The notes beneath the pieces are model-generated. The model did not search any database and was not told the origin of the DNA. It saw only the letters and a list, made by a program, of their open reading frames with translations. A stretch of 64,000 bases of DNA from NCBI GenBank assembly GCA_021234155.1, contig JAJEKV010000020.1, positions 5,564,563 through 5,628,562 of the forward strand, given 5' to 3'. This document shows, one piece after another, positions 55,932 to 64,000 of this stretch (within the stretch, counting starts at the first letter, position 1; the number at the start of each line of letters is the position of its first letter). Source of the stretch: Isoetes taiwanensis (taxonomy: Eukaryota; Streptophyta; Lycopodiopsida; Isoetales; Isoetaceae). Both the position numbers and the translations under genes were made by a program.

Positions 55932-58900
55932 TCAGTCAAATCTGAGGCGACGCGCGGTCGACCCTCTCCTCCCACGTGGCTGCGGCTGGGTTTCGCATTG
56001 CACAGAGGCTCCACGATGTGGCATTGAGAAGTTACGCACCCGTGCTCCCGCTTGCTGAGTTGCATAGCCACCTTGCAATGGGACGTTTCTCGGTGCCGCC
56101 GCATCACGGAACGCCCTTAGGCGACGTCGCGCCTCCGCAAGCAATGGAGCCACGTCATCCTCGTCTATATGTTCTTGATTCATTACCTCCGTCTGCCAGT
56201 ATTGCATTTCCTTACCCATTGTCTGCAACCACTGACTAACCACCGATCTCAACGTGTCTTCGTCCACCACAGGTGCTGGTGGCTGCTCGATGGGCTGGAC
56301 CTCCGCTTCCCGTTCGGGATAGAGCACTTCGAAGAGGTGGGGATGGTACCTAGAGAGAAACATATCTCCTGCTATGAGGTGCTTGCACACTGGGACATCA
56401 GCGGGACAAGTGCAATAGTGTTGCATCATCAAAACCGTGTAGCGGACCCCATCATCTGCCCCGGATGCGATGGATAGTTCAATGGCCTCGTCGTCCACCA
56501 CTGTGATTGTGCTTGCATCTCCTTCAAACCGCTGCATCAGATCTTGCGCACCTGCCCGTCGTTTGCGATAGGATCGCAGGCTATACCGGCCAAAGTCAGC
56601 TGAAGCAAAGGGAAGGGAACGTGATTAGAAAGGAGCATCATTCTGAAGGATGTGCTTTGCTAGGGACATACCTAGGCTCCAACGCTCCCTGCACCGCGTC
56701 AAAATTGTCCCTCCTGGGGGCTCCTCACCACTTGGATATCCTACTAGCGAACAAATTAGAGTGTACATCCGCAGGTTAACCTTGCAACCCAAAGTCTGCA
56801 CCTTCAACACCCTCCAATGGGCCTCCACGTAGTTGGTAGTGTCCATGTATGCATGGGGCCACAACCTCTGGTGGGCAAGATACCTGGGGGTGCCAGGTGT
56901 ATTGCTGCACGTCAGCTACAAAACAATATTTCTAGTCAAAAGCTCGACAAAGACACTTACTCGAAGATCTCGGGACTGTTACCATAGGCATTGTAGAGGT
57001 GATTTTCCAAGTGCTCATACCGCTCCAGGTCGGGCTCCAGCATGAGATTAGAAAGCCTTTGCCAGACATCTTGGCGTATGAGCGGGTCTTGTATCCTCGG
57101 CATGAGGTTGTCACGCCATGCTCGCTTGCAATGGAACCAACAAGATATGACACAGCCTGCTATCTGTACGGGCATTACATCTAAGAAAACGCAAATAGTG
57201 ACAAGCAAAGGTCTTTACCTGCTCGCCGTGCTCGTTGAAACAATATGGGTCGTTGGCAACTGCCTCTTCTATGGTCACTCTCTCCTCTCCGTCCATGTCA
57301 ATGGTGATGGACCTTGGCCTTACGTGCCCCATCCGTTCAAACACCAGTGTAAGGGCTTTTCGTAATGCATTCTTTGTCTGCTGCGACCCCTTCTTATGTG
57401 TACACAACATGTAGAAGACTGGATACCCAACCCCCCATGCAACTGGAACCACGGCAGCATAAAGTGGTATCCGCCACATGTTGGTGCCGAACGTCGAATC
57501 TAGAGCCCACCCCTACTGTACACATACGCCGCCCTACGCATACTGTCATCCTGTAGAACTAGGATCCATGGCGGCATTCCGGATCCGCAGCGTGAGACGC
57601 GAATGGCTGATGGTAGAGGACCTTTCCTGCATGTGCCCAGGCCTCTATGTTCTCCTCAAGGCTATCCCAGTCGGCCAAGGCGCCACCGCCTGAAACATAG
57701 TCACGTTCGAGCCAAGGCAAGTGAGTGCGCAGACACTTACAAGCATAATTAGACATGACATGTGCTCACCAAACATTCGATATTTGTTGCAGAGACGCCA
57801 CACATCCTCCTGGCTCATGCTCGACTGCGGTGGTCTCCTCCCTGAGCATGGGACCCACTGCCTTCGCCATGTCCCACACAGCCTTTGTGCTGTTCACGTT
57901 TCTCATTAGCTGCACAGCTCTTTCTATCAGATTAGGGTGAACTGGTAGAGACCATACCTCTGGCGCTTCGAAAGGATCGTACCCAGAATGCACAGGCCGC
58001 GCAAATATCCAAATCCGCGCATTGTCCTCCGCATGGCCATTCGGCCGTACTGTGCGAAGCCTATATGTGCAGCCACGTCTGTGACTCCTCCGCACCTGCT
58101 TGCCAGAAGTTGTGGGCCTGCGCCTGGGGTTCCTCCACCGGTGGCAAGCGAAATCGTCTACCCTCATCTGCCGTCGCCGCCCCAACCACGATCGTGTGTG
58201 GATGTGTGCACAAGGCAGCCCCGGTCTACTTTTGCACCTCTCCCACCACGATGTCAATCGGGCGGCGATTGCTAGTCTCATGTTGAGGGAAGTCATTGTC
58301 CTTCATGTACATCGCGAACCTTGCAGCCACACCCGCGAGCCTTTGGGTCACATATTCGGCGGGATCCCATGCCTACCGCTATGCCTATCTCCCACTATGA
58401 TCTTATTTACGCCGAGTGCGTCTTCGACAAGTCGCGGCCATTGGCAATGTGGGCGGTCGCCACTACATTGTTCCATCGTCCACCCAAGGCACACACTTAT
58501 GTGGATCGCGATCCCACCTTATGCAAATAGGAAACATCACCCACGGCGCCCACATATAGCCCCTCGCGGTATTGCTCCCCATCGGCCCCTCATATCTAGC
58601 CCACTTTCGGAAACAACATGCCAATGGGTCTGCGTGGAAGGGGAGGAAAATGCGGGTCTGCGATCCCGATGTCTAAGGGTACGGAGGCCTACCCTCGTTG
58701 ATTGGAAGCAATCATAAGATGATATGTCTCTTTCAAGAAGACATAGCCATGGACACGAACTCCTCGGGCCAGTTCCTGCCTAAGCCAGTCGCACGGATCG
58801 GGATACATCTGAACCACCTCCTGCACGACATTAGAACCACCGGGGCTACGACTAGCACTTGTGGCAACGGGCGATGTAGAGCTATCGGCATCTGATTGGT

Positions 58901-58985
58901 CAGATGAATCCTGTCAATAGTCGCTATTGCCATCATCTGAAAGCTCGCTCATAGAGCCCTCATCCTCATAATCTGAATCCGACAT
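55932..58985 (-). pseudogene. MULE transposase (mudrA-like) with SWIM zinc finger
   Basis: Minus-strand exons: an acidic N-terminus from ATG 58985 (MSDSDYEDEGSMSELSDDGN), a region with HPNLIERAVQLMRNVNSTKA (to about 57766), the DDE core with LDSTFGTNMWRIPLY (first Asp, about 57505) and SITIDMDGEERVTIEEA (second Asp), a donor at 57218, then CWFHCKRAWRDNL (C-x-x-H), TTNYVEAHWRVLKVQ (about 56840) and a SWIM finger HYCTCPADVPVCKHL (about 56425), ending at 55932. The protein would bind the element's ends and catalyse cut-and-paste transposition. An in-frame TGA lies near 58913, early in the first exon, and other frames do not join cleanly, so the gene is probably dead. Confidence 0.7.
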
Positions 58986-59067
58986 TCTAACAGACCCTAT
59001 CAAACAAGCTAATTTCAAATTTTTTTTTGAAAAAAAAAAATTAAAGAAAAAATTGAAATTCGCTTCA

Positions 59068-59420
59068 AAAATCGCTTAAGCGATTTTGATTTTTTTTTTT
59101 TTTTTTTTTTCCGCCACAAGTTGCTGATGCACCTAAATTCGCTTAAGCGAATTTCAATTTTTTTTTTTATTATTTTTTTTTTTCCTCTGGCGTCGGTATT
59201 GACGACATCCTTAAATTCGCTTAAAGCTTAATTTCAATAAATTTTTTTTTTTTTCTTTCCGCCTGCGTCGGCGCTTTGGCCAGGGGCGCTGACATGAACT
59301 GACATGAAGTGATCGCATTTTCCGGCGACGGAATCTGAAATTCGCTTAAGCGAATTCCACTTTCCCCCTTTTTGATATTCGGCGAAATTCGCTTAAGCGA
59401 ATTTGAGAAAATAATTAAGC
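59068..59420. repeat. MULE right subterminal palindrome array
   Basis: Perfect or near-perfect copies of AAATTCGCTTAAGCGAATTT lie at 59135-59154, 59338-59356 and 59385-59404, with a variant AAAATCGCTTAAGCGATTTT at 59068-59087 and a partial copy near 59213. They are separated by T-rich tracts. Confidence 0.8.
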
Positions 59421-59441
59421 GAATTTGCTCCGCGCGAGACC

Positions 59442-59468
59442 CGAAATCGGGAGCCAAAAAAGGCACCG
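59442..59468 (-). repeat. MULE right terminal inverted repeat (outer part)
   Basis: Read inward, CGGTGCCTTTTTTGGCTCC matches the left end. Followed by the target duplication TGAAGAAAA. Confidence 0.7.
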
Positions 59469-59618
59469 TGAAGAAAAGGGTACATGAAGCTTAGATCTAT
59501 TCACATAAATGATGATACAAATATCCTTTTATGAAGTAATAAAATATCCTTTTATGAAGTAAAGAATAATAAAAGAATTGAAAGATGATGAATAACAGAG
59601 CAAAGAATATTATTGTAT

Positions 59619-62588
59619 TTAAGGATCAAACAAGAGGCATTCTTGCGTTGAATGATGGCTTCCAAATTTTCGATGCTTAAGCTGTGCAGAGGATTGGATA
59701 TGCCAGGCAGTAGATTCTTCTGCAAGGCCCTGCTTGAATGCTTGGCAGGCCGAGCTCACAAATCCGGCGACTGCATCCTGCACGTAAGAATTGGCCTCTT
59801 TTACAGACATTTTCGCCCCAATCAATGGATAATCTTTGTGGGTGTGATCTCCGTTTAGCTGCGATGCTAGCTGCACCAATTCTATCTGAAACTCTGTTAG
59901 CTTTCTGTTTTCTTCGTCCGGCGGTGAATGCCTTAGCGACCATGGCACATCCGGAAGCTCCTCTGTTTAACACAGAAAAAAAACGAACCGGATTATCTTT
60001 TCTGTACAGCAGAATCAAATTCGTGAATTGGGTTTTTCAAATTCAGATTTAGGATCTGGGTCTCGGAATATTCATCATAAAACCGTTAATTCTGTAGCTA
60101 AAAGCTCTAATCTGGTGATTCAAGCATTATCCTGGCTCTGTATGGAACAAAGAGCAAGAATATTTATCTGCAATAAGAAATGGATTGATTTTAATCCTTA
60201 TTATAATGCCCAACTAAAATCCTGGTAGAAAAAAACCTGAATCTATCCAACTAAAATCCTGGTAGAAAAAAACCTGACTCTATCTATGACGAATGGAAAG
60301 GCCAGAATATAACTAGATTTTAGATCTGTGTCAGACAGAATTTTCCGCAGCAAAAGCATGAAAATAACTGAATTCCAGATTGGAACTGCATCCAAAGCAG
60401 ATTTGAGTTGCTTTTAATGGCCGAATTGGAGTTTTCTGAATTGTGGAGGGCGGCAAGGAAGCTCCTCAACACTACGGGATTCAATATCTGTCAGACTTTT
60501 TTTTTGTAATTTGCAGAAGGGCCAAAAGAATCCGCCATATGCAAAGAGGAAAATAGATTGATTTTGCCATTTTCTGCATGCAGAATCTGCATTTGTTTTT
60601 TCCCGCTATAGTGGAACTGTTCTGCGACAAAAAGGACAAATGCCCCGTGACAATTTAGAACGAATTAGTTTGTTAATCAAGCTATGGCTATGGCGGAGGC
60701 TACTCGGAAGCTTCAGAACCCAAAAAAAAGACCTGAATTTTAATAAAATTTACCTGGGCAATCGGTTCTAGGAGTAGTTCTTGTGATTACTGAATCAAAA
60801 GTTCCGGCCCATTCATCCCTTTTTGTAAGAGGAGCTCCAAGATTGAAAATTTTTCTCGCCGTAGCAGCTATGGATGAATGCTCGAATTGGGAGAATGGAG
60901 TCGGCCCATCTGGTTCATGCAATACTGCCCACAAAAACAAATCAGTAAATTATGATTCAGAGCTCTTGCCAGGAATCAATCTAAAGAAATATTTAACTAT
61001 TTGCAAATTGCATGCTTGTTTATCTGTTCCGGCCGGTCCCCCACTTTTCAATTCGTTACAGTTGGAAGGTCGGATTCTATACAGAATTAAATGGGCACAC
61101 GAATTGGTTGTTGGACCGAAGAATATAATGCCAGATTCGGTTCATTTTTCGATGACTTCTTGATTAGAATCGATAAAAAAGTGTGTATTGGATAAACGAT
61201 TTTGAAGAAATCTGGAGATCGCCGGAATGGAAACTTTCTTGTAACAGAGAATCGGATGCTCTCAAAGATTGGATTTTTGGGCTTTAAATCCATAGACAAA
61301 GACATATTTCTACATGGAATGCAAATTTGAAATTGACCCATCAAAGAATCAGACCAATGAATCAAGAAAATCATTCAAAACCCCCCAAAAGAAATATCAG
61401 AATCATGCAAGCAAAAAAGGGAAAAGCTACGGCTATGGCTATGGCAGAAAAGGAAGGAAAAAGCTATGGCATACCTGTGCCTTTTTCGATCCAAGGAGAG
61501 ATTAACAGAGCCGGAACTCGGACACCAAGGCGATCGAAATTAAAATGGCCTTCATCTGCGCCTTTCAGATTATCAGGATTGGGAACATTTCTCACCGGAG
61601 TAGGGACATGATCAAAAAATCCGCCATGTTCATCATAAGTAATTACAAACAGAGTTTCATTCCACTGCGGGCTGCTGCGCAGAGTTTCATAGATTTCTTT
61701 CACCAATTTCTGCCCCTCTGCTACATCATGAGACGGATGATCGTCATTCGCCGGAGTAATTTTTGTATCATAGTACCTCTGTTCAATCACGACATAATTC
61801 GGCAATTTTCCTGCTTTCGCATGCTTCTTAAAAAACCCATACTCCATGAATCTGCCGATATATTTAATCTTTCTCAGATTCTTAAAAAACAGCGTCGCCG
61901 GAATGTTCTGATAATAAATCCCAAAAGAATACCCTGCTTCGTCCATTGATTCGAAGATGGTTTTCTGCGGAAATCCGGCAACAAGGGCATTTTTTACATT
62001 GCTGATTAATCCGTGGGAGGTAGCAGAATGGACGTATAATCTGTTGGGCTGGGTCGAAGTCGGAATAGAGGCAAACCATCTGTCGCAAATTGCAAACTCC
62101 ATAGCCAGAGCTGTGTAAGAAGGGATTAATTCCGGCCTAAATCCGCTCATTATCCTCTTAGAAAAGCCCTCCATCATGCTCTCTGCTTGCTGGGCAAATC
62201 CGTTCATCGGAGGCGGATCTGCGGAAGTATCATTTGATCCAAAAACCTGCTCCCTTATTGCTTGAAAAGAATGCCCCGGATCAGGATCAACAAATTCCGC
62301 CTTGTCTGTCACAAAAATTTTCTGAGAATTCGAATCTGCCGTATTCAGAGGATTGAATTCTTTGCCGGTTAGACCATCAATTTCAGGATTTAACCGCTTC
62401 AACCAACCGAGCATATGATCAAACGATCTATTCTCCATTACAAGGACCACCATTGTCTTTATTGGGCTATTTTTCTGTGCTGATTCTGCTTCCGCCATAG
62501 CCAGGAAGGATGAATGCTGTGCAAAAATCAGAATGGCGATGAGGAAAAGGCCGGATTTGGCAGATTTTTTCTTGTGGGCTGGCTCCAT
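59619..62588 (-). CDS. NPC: Non-specific phospholipase C (NPC), three exons
   Basis: Plant NPCs hydrolyse phosphatidylcholine and other phospholipids to diacylglycerol and a phosphorylated head group, acting at membranes or in the secretory path. Exons join as complement(59619-59962, 60754-60924, 61475-62588), all with GT-AG introns in phase, giving 542 residues, the usual family length. ATG 62586-62588 is preferred over the upstream in-frame ATG (62732) because it places a signal peptide ([21 protein letters not shown]) at residues 14-34. Family motifs: [11 protein letters not shown] (52-62), DPGHSF (103-108), [15 protein letters not shown] (169-183), DDHPSHD (282-288) and [12 protein letters not shown] (317-328). 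Exon 2 gives [16 protein letters not shown] and RTDCP; exon 3 gives a helical C-terminus. No stop or frameshift. The MULE ends 150 bp beyond its stop codon. Confidence 0.92.
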
Positions 62589-62755
62589 TTGGGATGAACA
62601 GGATTTGGAGGCCGGATTAGGGTGCAGAATGAAGGAATTTATGGAAGAAAAAGGCGGATGATCTGCGGCAGAAGGAGCGCAGAGATTTTTGTGCGTAAAA
62701 ATGCTGTGATTTAATTGCTTTTTTTGTTTCAAGGCTCCACGTCGCTGTTGCCCAT

Positions 62756-62766
62756 TTATTTAAATG
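62756..62766 (-). promoter_or_regulatory. Possible TATA-like element of the NPC gene
   Basis: The minus strand reads CATTTAAATAAATGG about 170 bp before the ATG. Position is plausible for a core promoter, but the match is only moderate and part of a short palindrome (CCCATTTATTTAAATGGG). Confidence 0.3.
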
Positions 62767-62799
62767 GGCCCTTTTTTTGAAAAAAAAAATTTGTGGCCC

Positions 62800-64000
62800 A
62801 TACTTTTGGACCCCATTGGACTCCTACGACCCTTGTCTTTTTTTTACAATACCCACACTTAAAAAAAAAAAAATAGAAGATGCTGATGCAGATCGAAGGG
62901 TTGCTCTGTGGAAACATGTGGTTCGTAAACTTTAGTAAACATGAATGCCCCTCAAAGAAAGAAACACTCACGCCTTAAACGGCAGTATCCGGTATTCACA
63001 TCCTAGGCCAATTGACTACGAGTGAGCTACTTTGGCGCTTCTTGGAGGAGGGGTGGTCTTCTGGCCACGAAACTTGGTCCCCAGGGCAATGTCAACATTC
63101 TGAGTCCATTGGCAGAGCCAAATCACGGTTCGGGAGAGGGGAGGTTGCCCTTCCGTCCCCAGGGCCTTGGGGAGAGTACTTTTGGGGCAAACAGCTTTCG
63201 GGGGGATTTTAGGGTCCCTGCTCTGGCGTCAACACTCCCCCTTTACGTCAGAATACTGCACAAGGTTCTAGTCGAATCTGACAATGATAGGGCCTCCAAA
63301 ACATAAACCCTGTGAGTGCCTTGAATTCCGGCGAGGAAGGCTGTGCAACATGAAGTCACGGATGTCGTAGATTCAGTGCCACATGGCGGCCATCCAACGG
63401 CTGGAATAAAGAAGAGCAGGTGAAACTTCAGAATGTCGTTCAGAATTCAGGGCAGCATTCAAGAAAAGAATGGTTGCCATGTGGCGCGGCACCGTTGGAT
63501 GGGAGGTCTATGGCACCCTTACTTTACGTTATGACAATGATCTGTTAAGTTAATTACCTTGGCTTGAATTTGGCTTCGACTTGTAGCTCCATATCACCCT
63601 TGCCTAATAGGCTAGATTGGAACACGCTCAGTCCCAATGTAAGCTGTGACAGGAAACACGATATTAGAGTCTTAGACAATAATACACATAAAACCAACTA
63701 CGTAGATTAGTACCTTCTAGAGGAAACTGTTAGCCTTCGAGATCTATAGTATGGTTCATCTGTACTCATTATGTAGTGGGAAATTGCAGAGACACCAACC
63801 ACTTCTTCAATATCTACAGCAACCAGACAGATATATCATCTTGTCATGTATGCTGTTGAGCACTACTAATCAATCAATATTAAAGAGTTTTGACATTCTT
63901 ATAGTTGCTCAACTAAAGTATCACTTACACAAATAGACCCCAAATCATCATGCTCCACATCATTTGCTGATAGGACCTGATTGCGAGATTAACATCAACT
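62800..64000. other. Upstream flank of the NPC gene, no gene recognised
   Basis: A-rich and T-rich runs up to 62875 are followed by GC-richer sequence (63010-63310) whose overlapping plus-strand frames show no known domain. A minus-strand stretch near 63009-62970 has a weak A-box-like word but no convincing tRNA or SINE structure. The last 500 bp are AT-rich and non-coding. Confidence 0.4.

Larger units (their letters stand above)
52354..59468. mobile_element. MULE (Mutator-like element) with Ulp1-like gene and SWIM transposase gene
   Basis: The ends are inverted: left CTTTTTGGCTCCCCGATTTGG and right, read inward, CTTTTTTGGCTCCCGATTTCGG. They are flanked by a near-perfect 9-bp duplication TGAAGAAAT (52345-52353) and TGAAGAAAA (59469-59477), the Mutator hallmark length. 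Inside are two convergent genes: a Ulp1-like protease on plus (to 55773) and a DDE transposase with a SWIM finger on minus (58985 to 55932). Both ends carry arrays of AAATTCGCTTAAGCGAATTT-like words. The transposase frame has at least one stop, so the copy is probably not autonomous now. Confidence 0.8.

Noticed and set aside
61545-61949. 134-codon plus-strand ORF
   Set aside because: Antisense of NPC exon 1, whose minus-strand frame carries all family motifs.
62589-62732. Upstream in-frame ATG for NPC adding 48 residues
   Set aside because: The extension would bury the hydrophobic signal peptide; the ATG at 62588 places it at the N-terminus as the family requires.
62970-63010. tRNA gene on the minus strand
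   Set aside because: An A-box-like word is present, but no B box or cloverleaf can be drawn.

Overview
The window looks like nuclear DNA of a vascular plant, most likely a fern. Plant-type signals are a three-exon non-specific phospholipase C gene, Ty3/gypsy elements with an initiator-Met-tRNA primer site, a Helitron, a MULE and two kinds of LINE. The fern suggestion rests on the wording of several decayed pentatricopeptide-repeat (PPR) fragments, which resembles the expanded PPR families of ferns; it is an inference, not a database match. Host genes are sparse. The only fully intact one is the phospholipase C at 59619-62588 (-). An acyl-protein-thioesterase-like gene at 2719-3626 (-) keeps its catalytic triad but changes frame once.

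Layout. 1-8.7 kb: non-coding DNA with inverted-repeat clusters, two PPR fossils, the thioesterase gene, and a patch with four copies of the palindrome GTCGGCGCCGAC. 8,700-12,052: a 3.35-kb non-autonomous Helitron on the minus strand carrying a PPR gene fragment. 13.9-15.5 kb: a decayed Rep-type HUH endonuclease gene (replitron-like). 21,038-26,221: a Ty3/gypsy fossil with an additional inverted LTR segment inside it. 26.9-31.2 kb: a minus-strand Tat-like gypsy fossil in which a second, plant-Tat-type RNase H lies between protease and reverse transcriptase. 31.5-49.5 kb: a nest. A LINE-type insertion with 17-bp target duplications sits in a repeat that is also present at 20.5 kb, and a 15.5-kb chromodomain gypsy element (32,354-47,907, target duplication tgtac) is inserted in that. 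49.6-51.8 kb: 5' part of an L1-type LINE. 52,354-59,468: a MULE with terminal inverted repeats, a Ulp1-like protease gene and a convergent SWIM-type transposase gene. 59.6-62.6 kb: the phospholipase C gene. The rest is non-coding.

The most unusual content is in the 15.5-kb chromovirus. Between its primer-binding site and gag it carries a histone H3-like coding region (41807-42955, -). The H3 tail core (MACTKQTARK) and the whole C-terminal histone-fold region are recognisable, separated by a very long charged, low-complexity insert at the H3 position just before the alpha-N helix. It also carries an uncharacterised 511-codon ORF with its own TATA-like box. The same element encodes a chromodomain, a module that in this retrotransposon group is thought to read methylated H3 tails, so an H3-tail-like product and an H3-reader lie in one mobile element. 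The gag-pol region and the H3-like region are both broken, so this is treated as a fossil. All family calls were made by eye from translations; no search was run.
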